DNA of 64,000 nucleotides from Paractinoplanes tereljensis (GCF_016862435.1 NZ_BOMY01000023.1:62001-126000), one strand, 5' to 3'. Counted from the first letter of the stretch, positions 1 through 8,980 are shown. Made by a program: numbers and translations. The notes: a model not told the origin generated them from the letters alone.

Positions 1-166
1 CAGCGCGGGCGGCCTCGATCGATGGCGCGGCGGCGTCGCGCACCCAGCCGGCGACGTCATCACCGATGCCGGCCGGCCGGAAGCCGGGCGGCGGATCGAA
101 CTCGAACGTCGCCACGGTCTTCTCGTCCACCTGGTAGCGCACGACCTCGGACGGCACCGTCATCAA
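1..166 (-). CDS. Trypco1-like (CU044_2847 family) protein, 5' part only
   Basis: The gene runs off the left edge; about 55 N-terminal residues are visible, starting at the ATG at 166. The text reads as a conserved N-terminus: a hydrophilic strand (VVRYQVDEKT), the segment FEFDPPPGFRPAG, then VRDAAAPSIEAARA. This pattern matches, from memory, the trypsin-co-occurring domain 1 (CU044_2847) family of small actinobacterial proteins. The family is known for lying beside trypsin-like or NTPase genes in NTP-dependent conflict systems. It is transcribed away from the winged-helix/ATPase pair that begins at 435, with 268 bases between. Its biochemical role is not known. The family call rests only on the N-terminus. 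Confidence 0.62.
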   Translation of the reverse strand, partial: MMTVPSEVVRYQVDEKTVATFEFDPPPGFRPAGIGDDVAGWVRDAAAPSIEAARA

Positions 167-434
167 CCCCCATCGAGCCCGGTCCCACCAGGGACGCACG
201 CCGGACATGTTTCCGGGCAGTCGGGTGATTCGCAATGGCCCATCGGCTGATCAATTCGAGACAGCCGGCGCGTCCTCGATTGGATGCAATCCGACCTGCG
301 TTTTCGAAGATCAGGACTACGCTTTGTCGGATTTTTGCGCGAACTCACCCACCCTTGCGCCCCTCCGGCAGCCTCGGCAGAATCGGGCCGGGTATCTGCA
401 GTTCAATGATCAAATCTCGGAAAGAGGCACCGCC

Positions 435-1055
435 ATGGCACTCACCGTCGCGCAGCGTGCGACACTGCTGGCCCTGATGATCAAGGCTGGCCCGGTGCCG
501 CTGGCGTTCCTGACCAATACCGTGAAGATCAGTCTGGACAAGCCCAAGCGCGAAGATCTGGTCGGCCAGAAACTGATCACGGTGACCGGAAAGCCGATGG
601 TTCTCGAACTCACCGATAAGGGCTGGGCCACCGCCATCCAGGAGTTCGAGGCCGAACTGCCGCCACGGGCCGGCGCCCTCGGCGGCACCCTTTATCTACT
701 GCTCGGTTTCCTTAATGAATACCTCGAAAATAACCAGTTGTCGGCCGGTCAGTTCTTCGCTTCGATAGCCCCGAAATACCCCATTCCAGCCACCGACCTG
801 GAAGATCAAATTCGGAAGGCGTACGACGAGTTGGTCGCCGTTCCCGGGGCCTACCTGATGCTGGAGGACCTGCGCGGCGCGCTTCCCGGCGCCGATCGCG
901 CAAGTGTGGACGCCGCCCTGCTGCGGCTCGACCGCGCCAAGGCGATCATCCTGATCCCCGAGTCCAACCAGAAGGTCCTGACTGCCGGCCAGAGCGCCGC
1001 GGCGGTCCGGATCGGTAACCAGGCCATGCATCTGATCGCCGTCACGTCCGGATGA
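435..1055 (+). CDS. Winged-helix-like protein coupled to a dual ATPase
   Basis: This 206-residue protein is not one I can name. Residues 1-75 look like a winged helix: helices over VAQRATLLALMIKAG and SLDKPKREDLVGQKL, then a beta pair LITVTGKPMVLELTDKGW. A second helix-strand unit follows at about residues 140-200, ending in AIILIPES. An upstream in-frame extension exists, but the ATG at 435 is preceded by a GAAAGAGG ribosome binding site, so that start was chosen. Its stop overlaps the start of the next gene by four bases (ATGA), so the two are probably translationally coupled and act together. A DNA-binding or adaptor role for the ATPase is inferred only. Confidence 0.72.
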   Translation: MALTVAQRATLLALMIKAGPVPLAFLTNTVKISLDKPKREDLVGQKLITVTGKPMVLELTDKGWATAIQEFEAELPPRAGALGGTLYLLLGFLNEYLENNQLSAGQFFASIAPKYPIPATDLEDQIRKAYDELVAVPGAYLMLEDLRGALPGADRASVDAALLRLDRAKAIILIPESNQKVLTAGQSAAAVRIGNQAMHLIAVTSG

Positions 1056-4000
1056 ACGACGACGAACGGCGCGCCCTCGCCGCGCTGCGCTTCAACTGGG
1101 CACCCACGCCGGACGACGTCTGGCGGCCGGCCCCGTTCCACGTGCCCGGACTGCACCACACCGTGGTGCGGACCGTGCTCGACGGAGTCCGGGACGCGAA
1201 GGACAGCACCGACTCCAGCCCGATCGGGGTGGCCATCCTCGGCCAGCGTGGCACCGGCAAGACCCATCTGCTCGGTGCGGTCCGCGAGCAGGTGCAGGCC
1301 GAGGACGGTTACTTCTTCCTGGTCAGCCTGCTGGAGACAAGCGCCTTCTGGCGCAGCACGGCACTGTCCGTCCTGGATGGCCTGGCCCGGCCGTCCACCG
1401 GCGGCGGCACTCAGCTCACCACCTTCCTGCGCCGGCTCGGCGACCTGGTCAAGGCACCCCGGACAGTACGGCGGGCGATCGCCGGCGAGAGCGAGTTGAC
1501 CCGCCCCGCGATCGACGCGTTCATCGACCTGATCCGCAAGCACGACCGGCAGGTCGGCACCGAGTCGCAGGACACCGCACGGGCCCTCGCCCTGTACGCC
1601 GCCGACCAGCCACGAATCCAGGACATCGGGTACCAGTTCCTCTGCTCCAACGATGAGGAGGAGCCCGGCGACCGGGCCGCCTGGGGCATGCGCCGCGGCA
1701 AGCGGTCCGCTCAGGAGGTGGTTCGGGACATCTCCCGGCTGCTCGCCCTGACCGGTCCCACGCTGATCGCCGTCGATCAGATCGACCTGCTGATCGCGCA
1801 GTCGGCCAAGGCCTCCGATCGCCGGGGCGCGGAGACCGACTGGCAGCAGGCGCTGTTGCTGGAGCAGATCGCCGGCGGGCTCATGGCGTTGCGGGAGACC
1901 ACCCGCCGGGCGCTGTCGGTGGTGACCTGCCTGCCGAAGACGTGGACGGACATCTCCACCGAGGCGACCGACACGGTGCCCGACCGGTTCACCACCGCGG
2001 AGCATCTGCGCCGTTTACCCTCGGCCGCGATCGGCCGGGAACTGGTCGAGCGCCGGTTCGCATCGCTGTTCGCGGACGATTTCACACCGCCCTACCCGAG
2101 CTGGCCGGTCCGGCCGGCGGCGTTCGAGCAGGCGGTCAACTTCACCCCCCGCGAATTACTCCGGGTCATCGACAACCACGTGCGGGCCTGTCTGGCCGCC
2201 GACCGCGTCACCGAACTCTCGCATCTGGACCCGGAGTCGGTCCGGCCGGCCGGGCCGGCGGCGGGCCGCCCGGGCGCGGCCGACGAGAAACTCCGGGAGA
2301 TCGACGACCGGCACGCCGCGCTGCTGCGCGACGCCAACCCGGCCACCGCGCTCGACAACGGGCGGGAGGACACCGAGGTGCCCGGGCTGCTCACCGCCGG
2401 GCTCACCGCATGGATCGCCGAGCAGGACGCCGCCGGCGAGGCATTTAGTATCGATCCGCAGGCGGGCGGGAAACCCGCGCTGCACGCCCGGCTGCGGCGC
2501 AGCCTGGGCTCCGAGGACGCCGATGACGTACGCGGTGAGGACGAGGAGCACTGGGCGTTCCGGGCGATCGGTGCCGCCCACCACATCGCCGTACTGAACC
2601 GCATCCGCAACGCGGTGACCACCGCCGGTCTGACCAAAGGCATCGCGAAGCGACGGCTGTTCCTGCTCCGCGACGTCAAGACCAATCCGTGGTCCAAGGG
2701 CACCCGCACCCAGGAGGTGATCCGCGACTTCACCGACGCGGGCGGCGAGACCCTGTCCTTCACCGACAACGACATCCGGCAGCTGACCGCTCTGGCCGGG
2801 CTCATTTCCGCGTACGGCACGGAACCGCTGCTCGAATGGTTCCGATCCCGGCGCCCGGCCGCCTCGATCGAACTCCTGCAGTACGCGCTGCGTGGCGCCG
2901 CAACGACTCAGCCGACGGCAACGACGCCGCCGCCGGCCGATGCCACGGTGCCGCTCGGGACCGCGTTCGACGGCAGCGGCACGGTGACCATCGAGCTGGA
3001 GGCGTTGCGGCGGCACACCGCGATCTTCGCCGGTTCGGGGTCCGGCAAGACCGTACTCATCCGGCGCCTGGTCGAGGAGTGCGCATTGCGTGGCGTCTCC
3101 GCCATCGTCCTCGACCCCAACAACGACCTGGCCCGGCTCGGCGACCCCTGGCCGGAAACACCGGAAGCCTGGGTCGGCGACGACGCGGCCCGGGCCGCCG
3201 AATACCTGCGCACGACCGAGGTCGTCGTCTGGACGCCCAACCGGGACAGCGGCCGGCCGCTGAGTTTCCAGCCGATCCCCGACTTCGCCGCGATCCTCGA
3301 CGACCCGGACGCCTTCACTGCCGGCATCGACGCCGCGGTGGCGGCTCTGGCTCCCCACGCCAAGGCCGACGGCAAGACCGACAAGGCCGTACTCGGCCGC
3401 GCGGTCCTGCGGGAGGCGATGCTCAGCTTCGCCCGGGCCGGTGGCAACGATCTTCGCGGCTTCGTCAACCTGCTCAACGCACTGCCCGAGGGCGTCAGCC
3501 GGCTCGACGACGCCACCAAACTCGCGACCAGCATGGCTCAGCTGCTGAAGGCCGCCATGGTCAACGATCCGATGTTCGGGGGCAACGGCGCCCCGGTCGA
3601 TCCGGGCGAGCTGCTCACCCCGGCACCCGGCTACCGGGCGCGGGTGTCGGTGATCAGTTTCGTCGGCCTGCCCGATGACCAGCAGCGGCAGAACTTCGTC
3701 AACCAGGTGCAGATCGCGCTGTTCGCCTGGATCAAACGAAACCCGGCCGGTGATAGGCCGCTCGGCGGACTGTTCGTGATGGACGAGGCACAGACGCTCG
3801 CCCCGTCCGGCGCGATGACCGCGTGCACGCACAGCACGCTCGCGCTCGCCTCACAGGCCCGGAAGTACGGTCTTGGCCTGGTCTTCGCCACCCAGGCGCC
3901 GAAAGGCTTGCACAACCGGATCCCGGGCAACGCCGCCACCCAGATGTTCGGCTTGCTGAACGTGCCGGTTCAGATCGCCGCGGCGCAGGAGATGGCGCGG

Positions 4001-4180
4001 GCCAAGGGCAGCGGGATCGAAGACGTGGGCCGGCTTCGCACCGGTCAGTTCTACGCGACAGTCGAGGGCGGACCATTCGTAAAGCTGCAAGCCCCGCTCT
4101 GCCTGACCCATCACCCACGAAGCCCGCTGTCCACCGAGGAAGTGCTGGAACGGGCCGCACGCCAGAGCGAACACCTCTGA
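1052..4180 (+). CDS. Dual P-loop protein: N-terminal AAA-like ATPase and C-terminal HerA/FtsK-like ATPase
   Basis: This 1042-residue protein carries two complete nucleotide-binding units. The first has Walker A GQRGTGKT at residues 64-71 and Walker B TLIAVDQID near 237-245, as in AAA/ORC-like ATPases. A helical linker of about 350 residues follows. The second has Walker A GSGSGKT at 661-667, a following strand AIVLDPNNDL, Walker B LFVMDEAQ with D911 and E912, and a downstream LVFATQAP segment. These are typical of HerA/VirB4-type DNA pumps. No signal peptide or membrane helix is seen, so it should be cytoplasmic. HerA-like ATPases drive DNA translocation and occur in several phage-defence modules. 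The N-terminal AAA fused in cis is unusual. Function as defence or DNA processing is inferred. Confidence 0.8.
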   Translation: MNDDERRALAALRFNWAPTPDDVWRPAPFHVPGLHHTVVRTVLDGVRDAKDSTDSSPIGVAILGQRGTGKTHLLGAVREQVQAEDGYFFLVSLLETSAFWRSTALSVLDGLARPSTGGGTQLTTFLRRLGDLVKAPRTVRRAIAGESELTRPAIDAFIDLIRKHDRQVGTESQDTARALALYAADQPRIQDIGYQFLCSNDEEEPGDRAAWGMRRGKRSAQEVVRDISRLLALTGPTLIAVDQIDLLIAQSAKASDRRGAETDWQQALLLEQIAGGLMALRETTRRALSVVTCLPKTWTDISTEATDTVPDRFTTAEHLRRLPSAAIGRELVERRFASLFADDFTPPYPSWPVRPAAFEQAVNFTPRELLRVIDNHVRACLAADRVTELSHLDPESVRPAGPAAGRPGAADEKLREIDDRHAALLRDANPATALDNGREDTEVPGLLTAGLTAWIAEQDAAGEAFSIDPQAGGKPALHARLRRSLGSEDADDVRGEDEEHWAFRAIGAAHHIAVLNRIRNAVTTAGLTKGIAKRRLFLLRDVKTNPWSKGTRTQEVIRDFTDAGGETLSFTDNDIRQLTALAGLISAYGTEPLLEWFRSRRPAASIELLQYALRGAATTQPTATTPPPADATVPLGTAFDGSGTVTIELEALRRHTAIFAGSGSGKTVLIRRLVEECALRGVSAIVLDPNNDLARLGDPWPETPEAWVGDDAARAAEYLRTTEVVVWTPNRDSGRPLSFQPIPDFAAILDDPDAFTAGIDAAVAALAPHAKADGKTDKAVLGRAVLREAMLSFARAGGNDLRGFVNLLNALPEGVSRLDDATKLATSMAQLLKAAMVNDPMFGGNGAPVDPGELLTPAPGYRARVSVISFVGLPDDQQRQNFVNQVQIALFAWIKRNPAGDRPLGGLFVMDEAQTLAPSGAMTACTHSTLALASQARKYGLGLVFATQAPKGLHNRIPGNAATQMFGLLNVPVQIAAAQEMARAKGSGIEDVGRLRTGQFYATVEGGPFVKLQAPLCLTHHPRSPLSTEEVLERAARQSEHL

Positions 4181-4196
4181 CGTGCGGCCACGGTGA

Positions 4197-4246
4197 TCAG
4201 CTGTTCCAGACCTGAAAGGCGGAGACCTGGCCGGCCGGCCAGCCCC
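4197..4246 (-). pseudogene. Relic of the C-terminal end of a discoidin-type carbohydrate-binding domain
   Basis: Fifty bases match the last fifty bases, stop codon included, of the glucanase gene ending at 10625, with two mismatches. Translated on the minus strand it reads GWPAGQVSAFQVWNS then stop, against GWPAGQISAFQVWNS in the intact gene. Similarity starts exactly at the stop codon and ends abruptly at about 4246. Nothing upstream of it on the minus strand continues the domain. It is therefore a leftover of a second copy of a discoidin-bearing gene, not an expressed gene. Confidence 0.8.
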
Positions 4247-4270
4247 GCCGCACCAGGCAGTCGCTCGACC

Positions 4271-4516
4271 TCAGGAGTAGAAGCCCGTCCAGTACGACTC
4301 ATGGCTGACGGTGAAATCGTCCGGCTGGTTCTCGCGTAGCCACCGGTAGCGCTCGGCAAACTCTTCGAGGGCCGGAGGGATGCCACATCCACGGGCGCTT
4401 CGGATGACCTGCAAACCAGGGATAATCCGATGTTGGACGATGTGCTCGTCGACCTCAGGCCAAGCCTCCACCCTGACAATCGTGCCAGAACACCCGGCAC
4501 CAGTTCCGTGCGGCAT
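4271..4516 (-). CDS. Small conserved-looking hypothetical protein
   Basis: Eighty-one residues if the ATG at 4516 is used; a GTG 15 codons further in, giving a 66-residue product that begins VEAWPEVDEH, may be the real start. I do not recognise a named family. The core is rich in charged and aromatic residues (EFAERYRWLREN) and ends in SYWTGFYS, which looks like a folded soluble domain. It lies 15 bases downstream of the stop of the zinc-ribbon-like gene on the same strand and probably shares its transcript. Confidence 0.55.
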   Translation of the reverse strand: MPHGTGAGCSGTIVRVEAWPEVDEHIVQHRIIPGLQVIRSARGCGIPPALEEFAERYRWLRENQPDDFTVSHESYWTGFYS

Positions 4517-4531
4517 ACGCGAACCAGATGG

Positions 4532-5578
4532 TCAGAAGGCGTAGAAGCTGTAGTGATAGGGGCGGCCTCGGTCGTAGATGACACGCAATCGAGGCTGCCT
4601 GACCTCGGGTAACCGGGCCAGGACGCTCAGGAAGATCTGTCCGTCCGGCTCGAAGCGGTGGCCCGGCAGCAACGCCGGCAGGGCCTCCGCCGGGATCGGG
4701 ACCGACCGGCCGACCGGCTTCGGGAGCCGATGGAACGCGAGGTGCCGCCACACGTCCCAGGCCAGCGGGACAGGTTGCAACGGCGAAGCCATCGGCCACG
4801 GCTCACCGGTCTGCGGATGTTCCGGGATGAGGGCGAAGTCGCCGGCGGCATCCGCGAGGCCGGGCCCCGCCAGGACCAGGGTGCGCTCCGCGACGGTGCC
4901 GACGAGGCGGTCGAGAACAGGCTGGAAGACTTCGGCGACCTGGCGATCCGGGATCATCACCGGCTCACCGCCCGAAGCGGCCAGCAGGTGCGCCAGCGCC
5001 GAGGCCACGGCGGCCGCCCACATCGGGTGCCAGCCGCCACCCGGTTCGGACGGCGGGACATCGGGCCGCTGGTCGATCAGATCTGTCCAGTCGAGCACCG
5101 GGTGCGGGCCCGGGCCGTCGTCGATCACGCGTGTGCTTCGCGGGTCAAGCCAGGTCGCCTGCCGCAGGCCACAGTCGTCGATCCGGGTGGCCACCGGCGT
5201 GCCGCAGGTAACGCAGACCATGTTGGGCTCACCACCGCCCAGGCCACAGCAGGCGGCTTCGCCGACCAGCGCCGGGTCGATGACAGCGCCGCGTACGTCC
5301 CCGGGGGTGAGTAGCACCCGGCCGACCGGCCCGACGGAAACGCTGAACCTGGGCGCATACCAGCCGAGCGCCTCGATCGCAGCGGCGTCGAGTTCCTCCC
5401 ACCGGCGCCATGGCGAACCGGACGGCAGCGGATCCACTGCGAAGGTGCCAGGCTCCAAAGCCGGAGGCAGCGAACCCGGCCCGTTCCCGTACTTCTGGTC
5501 CGCATGGATAGGCAGCGCCACCCTGGAAACCGGAACCGTCAGAGTGGCTTCGCAGCCCCGGCAGCCGAAGACCGTCAT
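4532..5578 (-). CDS. Conserved hypothetical protein with two CxxC pairs
   Basis: A 348-residue soluble protein of a type I recall from streptomycetes and relatives, without known function. It begins MTVFGCRGC and has a second pair CVTCGTP near residue 125, so a metal-binding ribbon is likely. The middle segment TRIDDCGLRQATWLDP and the C-terminal third, rich in Pro and Trp, carry no motif I can assign. A start nine codons upstream is possible, but the ATG at 5578 has a GGGGG ribosome binding site five bases away. The small gene at 4271-4516 follows on the same strand. Confidence 0.7.
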   Translation of the reverse strand: MTVFGCRGCEATLTVPVSRVALPIHADQKYGNGPGSLPPALEPGTFAVDPLPSGSPWRRWEELDAAAIEALGWYAPRFSVSVGPVGRVLLTPGDVRGAVIDPALVGEAACCGLGGGEPNMVCVTCGTPVATRIDDCGLRQATWLDPRSTRVIDDGPGPHPVLDWTDLIDQRPDVPPSEPGGGWHPMWAAAVASALAHLLAASGGEPVMIPDRQVAEVFQPVLDRLVGTVAERTLVLAGPGLADAAGDFALIPEHPQTGEPWPMASPLQPVPLAWDVWRHLAFHRLPKPVGRSVPIPAEALPALLPGHRFEPDGQIFLSVLARLPEVRQPRLRVIYDRGRPYHYSFYAF

Positions 5579-5789
5579 GCATCCCCCGACCGTCGACTGA
5601 GGCAAATCCAGTTCATTACCGTAGGCCGAGCTGCGAGGCGCTCGCGCGGAATTTCTGTACTGGTAGCGCTGGACGCCCGCCTTTGCCGCAGCGAGCGCAA
5701 GGCCAGGGTGCGAAGCGCAATGCCCGCGCGGTGCGTGATGCCGCGGGCAGCGCTCGGGGTGCCGATCAATACTCGGTGCGTCCCGGCGA

Positions 5790-6485
5790 TTAAGGCTGCC
5801 GGCGGTCTTGGTCGTTGCCGCGCTCGAGGTGGATGTAGCCCGGGGGAATCATTTTGAGAGCTGCGGCGCAGCCTGCGACGAACAGGACCGGGACCGCGGA
5901 CCAGAGCAGGATGAAGTTTTCCCGCCCGTCGTTGGCCAGGGCCAGGCCTAGGGTGACGGCGGCGAGGATCAGGCCCGCGGACCAAGAGGCGTAGAAGCTC
6001 CGGGCGTACGGCCGAGGGGTTGGCTTGTCGGTGGTGGTGACGCCGGGGTTCAGGTTCATCCATTGCTGGGCGACCGTGATCGGCAGGTTGGGGATGCGCA
6101 GGTTGCCGTGCTGGTCCCGGCTCGGGGTCTGCGGAGGCAGTTGACCGCCGAGGGATGGCCGGGACAACACTCCGATGGGAACGAAGACGGCGACCATGGC
6201 CGCGTCACTGATGGTGTGTCCGGACCGGTCGTCGACGACCGCCAGGACGAGAAATATGACCAGGCTGATCGGTAGCCGCCAGGGCGCGAGTTGCACGTAG
6301 CGGCGAGCCCGGCGCGCGCTTCGCGGGTCCAGCGGAAGGCGCTGCGCGGGACGGCGCAGGAATGCCCACCCACTGATGGGCACGTCGACCCACGCGTTGT
6401 CTGGTTGCCCGGTCGTGATGGCCAGGGCCGGTATCCGCAGGCCGGCGACGAGATGCGCTGGAACGACGAGATCGATTCGTCCCAT
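5790..6485 (-). CDS. Membrane protein of unknown function
   Basis: This 231-residue protein starts at an ATG preceded by GGGAGAGG. It has two hydrophobic hairpins: one near residues 72-105 (LPISLVIFLVLAVV and AAMVAVFVPIGVL) and one near 165-210 (AGLILAAVTLGLAL and FILLWSAVPVLFVAG). The soluble loop between them contains PNLPITVAQQW. The N-terminal 65 residues are basic and cytoplasmic in character. I do not recognise a family. It is not closely linked to another minus-strand gene, so it is probably monocistronic. Confidence 0.6.
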   Translation of the reverse strand: MGRIDLVVPAHLVAGLRIPALAITTGQPDNAWVDVPISGWAFLRRPAQRLPLDPRSARRARRYVQLAPWRLPISLVIFLVLAVVDDRSGHTISDAAMVAVFVPIGVLSRPSLGGQLPPQTPSRDQHGNLRIPNLPITVAQQWMNLNPGVTTTDKPTPRPYARSFYASWSAGLILAAVTLGLALANDGRENFILLWSAVPVLFVAGCAAALKMIPPGYIHLERGNDQDRRQP

Positions 6486-6658
6486 GATCGCGTGTCTCGC
6501 CTCTCCCGTCGAAGTTGATCAACAACGTATGCTGGCGCGCGTCGCGGACACATCGGCCATGCGCCCGACAACCAATGGCCGTTCGGATCCGCTCACAGCA
6601 CCGCGTGGGGTCGCCACCTTCATGATCGACTTGTCGGCGCAGGAACTAAACTCCCTGC

Positions 6659-6871
6659 GTGGCAGGTGAACGGAAACCGCACGTCGCACCTTGGCGCCCG
6701 GTCGCCGGGCTGGCGGTGGGACTCGGGATGGTTGTCGGCTGGTGGTTCTTCGAGCCGGATGACGTCGGCTGGAAGTTCGTGGTCTCGATCCTCCTTCTGA
6801 TGGCCGGGACAGGACTCGTCGTCGACAGCCTTCGTCATCTGCGACGACCACGAGAACACGTCGAACATTAG
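6659..6871 (+). CDS. Small membrane protein
   Basis: Seventy residues with two predicted membrane segments, roughly 14-31 (VAGLAVGLGMVVGWWFF) and 39-56 (FVVSILLLMAGTGLVV), a basic N-terminus and a basic C-terminal tail. No Shine-Dalgarno sequence is at a good distance from the GTG at 6659. A TAAACT hexamer sits six bases upstream, as expected for a leaderless transcript. No family is recognised. It is followed on the same strand by the L7/L12-like membrane protein. Confidence 0.5.
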   Translation: MAGERKPHVAPWRPVAGLAVGLGMVVGWWFFEPDDVGWKFVVSILLLMAGTGLVVDSLRHLRRPREHVEH

Positions 6872-6955
6872 GGTGCGAGCGCCTCGTCCAAGGCTGTTGG
6901 TCAGGGATACCGACCTCCTCGCCTACATCGTCAAACAGCTAACCCAGGCGTTCCG

Positions 6956-7375
6956 GTGAGCAGGAGATTCTGGTGGACATTTGCGCAGGTCGTCGTGTTG
7001 TCTGCGGCCGCGTTGCTGCTCAGGAACTGGTGGAGCGTGATCTTCGCCGGCCTGGCCGGCGGCGCGATCGTCAGAGCCACCTGTCCCTCCCCGGTCTCGC
7101 AGGTGGTCAAGGATGCCGAACGGCTCGAACCCATCGGCTTCCAGCCCGGCGAGGGCCAATGGCAGGTCCGGCTGCACGAGCGCGGCCCGGCAGTCTTCAT
7201 GCTGGTGCTCAGCCGTTCCTTCGGCATCGAAAAGCTGGAAGCCCTCCGCATGACCGGAGATCTGCCCGCCGTGCTGGTCAGCGACGCGACGCAGGAGCAC
7301 GCTGAGGAACTCGTCGACCGTCTCCGGCAGATCGGGGCGATTGCTGAGCCGGTGCCACCGAGCGCTTGGACATAG
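6956..7375 (+). CDS. Membrane-anchored protein with L7/L12 C-terminal-like domain
   Basis: The protein has 139 residues. Residues 8-42 form one or two hydrophobic segments (VVVLSAAALLLRNWW, VIFAGLAGGAIV). The rest, from about 60 to 135, follows the pattern of the ribosomal L7/L12 C-terminal domain: strand WQVRLHERG, helix GIEKLEALRMTGDLPAVL, helix EHAEELVDRLRQIGA and final strand AIAEPV. In actinomycetes this fold is often reused outside the ribosome in small membrane or regulatory proteins of unknown role. The GTG start lacks a good ribosome binding site. It lies 84 bases after the small membrane gene and may share its promoter. Confidence 0.6.
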   Translation: MSRRFWWTFAQVVVLSAAALLLRNWWSVIFAGLAGGAIVRATCPSPVSQVVKDAERLEPIGFQPGEGQWQVRLHERGPAVFMLVLSRSFGIEKLEALRMTGDLPAVLVSDATQEHAEELVDRLRQIGAIAEPVPPSAWT

Positions 7376-7563
7376 GCGCGCAAGGTCGAGAGCGTGACAG
7401 TGTCCAGCTCACCGCGTAGCCCACGCATCTCCCATGGCAGCAGCATCCCGGACGTCACCGCCGCCAGAGAGCCGATAGCTGAATCGGGGCGGCGGGACCG
7501 CACTCATTCGCCGCCGATGAAGCGCGGAGAACCGCGCTCAGGATCGCGCTGTGGCCTGCGCGG

Positions 7564-8910
7564 TCAGCGTTCTTCCGGGCTTGGGTCCTGCTGTTGGTTC
7601 AGCAGCAGGAAGACGTCGTTCAAGAGCTGCGTCAGGTCAGGCCGGCGATTTCCTCTGCGGATGGCCATGGTTTCTGGCGACGGCATGGGCGGGTCGGGTA
7701 GCCGGGGCGCAATTGGCAGTTTGAGGTGTTCGCCAGCTAGGTCGATGAGGGCCTGGAGGTCGTCGCGAGCCTGCCGTCTTGGTGGCGTGTCGGTGTTGCT
7801 GGCGAAGCCGGGATGGTCGCGGGTTCCCGAGACGCGGAGCTTCCCGCGATGGCGGCGGAACCTGGTGGGTGCTTCGTGTTCAGGGTGGCCGAAGGTGAAG
7901 TGCATGCGGAACTCGAGGGCGTCGAGGCCGCTGCCGCGCCACCACGCCCGCCACTGCTCGGATCTGCCGGCCAGCTCGGCCAGGTCGACCTGAGTGATGT
8001 AGTACTCGTCGTCCGCGTCGGTCTGCGGCCGCAGACCCTCGATGTCGCTGAGCCCGACCTCCAGCCAGACCGGCTCCCGGTCGGCGTAGGTTCGCACGAC
8101 AACGGCGGGTATGCGGTCCGTCGGGGCAACTTCTGCACGGTCGTTCTCGGCAACGGGTTCGCCACGAGTTGCCGGGTCGTCCAGATCGACGGCGAGCAGG
8201 CCCTGACTGTCACGCCAGATCTCGTGCTTGCCGACGCCTGCGGAGAGCCCCTCGTACGGCACCATCTCCACCCGGCGTTTGCCGCGCCAGCGCAGCGTAC
8301 GTGCACTGCGGGCGAACCCGGCCGAAGTGCTGAAAGCCAGCGCCGGCACAGACACTACGACGAGATCGCCGTCGTCACGGCGCCGGACGTGGATGGTGGC
8401 CCGGCCGTAGCCGTCGTCGTGCAGCACGAAGACCGGGTGCGCGGTAAGCGTACGGTCCGGGCTGATCTTCGCCGGGCCTTCCCACCGGAACCGTAACCGG
8501 CGGTCGAGGACGTGCCGCCGGGCGCCGTCGAGCGCGCCCTGGTCCCAGCCGCGCTCGATGCCCAGCCGGCTTGCGGCGGCGTGCACGATTTCCAGGGCCA
8601 GTGCGGCCCGCGCGAGTTCCGGGAGGGCGGCTATTCCGGGCGGCAGGGTGATCGTCCCGGCCTCGAATCCCGCTGCGACGTCGGTGTCCATTTCCAGAAG
8701 TACGTCGTCACGGTCGTCCTCGTGCCAGCAGAACAGGCGTAGCTCCGAATGCCGCGCGGGAAGGCCGGCGTCCCGGACTGCCTCCGTGTACAGCTCGCAC
8801 ACGCTGCGGCTACTGCGAACGAACGCGTCTTCGTCGGGGTGGTCGAGCCACGGCTGATCCGGGTGGCCGGTCGAGGGCCAGACGTTGATCCAGCTCAGCC
8901 TCGACACCAT
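7564..8910 (-). CDS. Hypothetical protein, 448 residues
   Basis: I do not recognise a family. It is a soluble acidic protein, starting at an ATG behind a GGAGGGG ribosome binding site. Its N-terminus has three Trp residues in the first 25 (SWINVWPSTGHPDQPW). A helical middle part around residues 90-120 (ALPELARAALALEIVHAAASRLGIERGW) follows, then a beta-rich region with HVRRRDDGDLVVVSVP. The C-terminal half has FRMHFTFGHP and a Pro-rich tail. No catalytic motif, signal peptide or membrane segment is visible. It stands alone between a plus-strand gene and a minus-strand lipoprotein gene. Confidence 0.6.
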   Translation of the reverse strand: MVSRLSWINVWPSTGHPDQPWLDHPDEDAFVRSSRSVCELYTEAVRDAGLPARHSELRLFCWHEDDRDDVLLEMDTDVAAGFEAGTITLPPGIAALPELARAALALEIVHAAASRLGIERGWDQGALDGARRHVLDRRLRFRWEGPAKISPDRTLTAHPVFVLHDDGYGRATIHVRRRDDGDLVVVSVPALAFSTSAGFARSARTLRWRGKRRVEMVPYEGLSAGVGKHEIWRDSQGLLAVDLDDPATRGEPVAENDRAEVAPTDRIPAVVVRTYADREPVWLEVGLSDIEGLRPQTDADDEYYITQVDLAELAGRSEQWRAWWRGSGLDALEFRMHFTFGHPEHEAPTRFRRHRGKLRVSGTRDHPGFASNTDTPPRRQARDDLQALIDLAGEHLKLPIAPRLPDPPMPSPETMAIRRGNRRPDLTQLLNDVFLLLNQQQDPSPEER

Positions 8911-8980
8911 CTCGTCCCCTCCGCGGCAGCTGGCTTGATCGCAAAGGCCACAGGTGTCGCCAATGAAGCGAGCCGAGCGG

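Noticed and set aside
207-434. N-terminal extension of the winged-helix gene
   Set aside because: The added 76 residues have irregular composition and no start signal, while the ATG at 435 has a good ribosome binding site and begins the folded domain.
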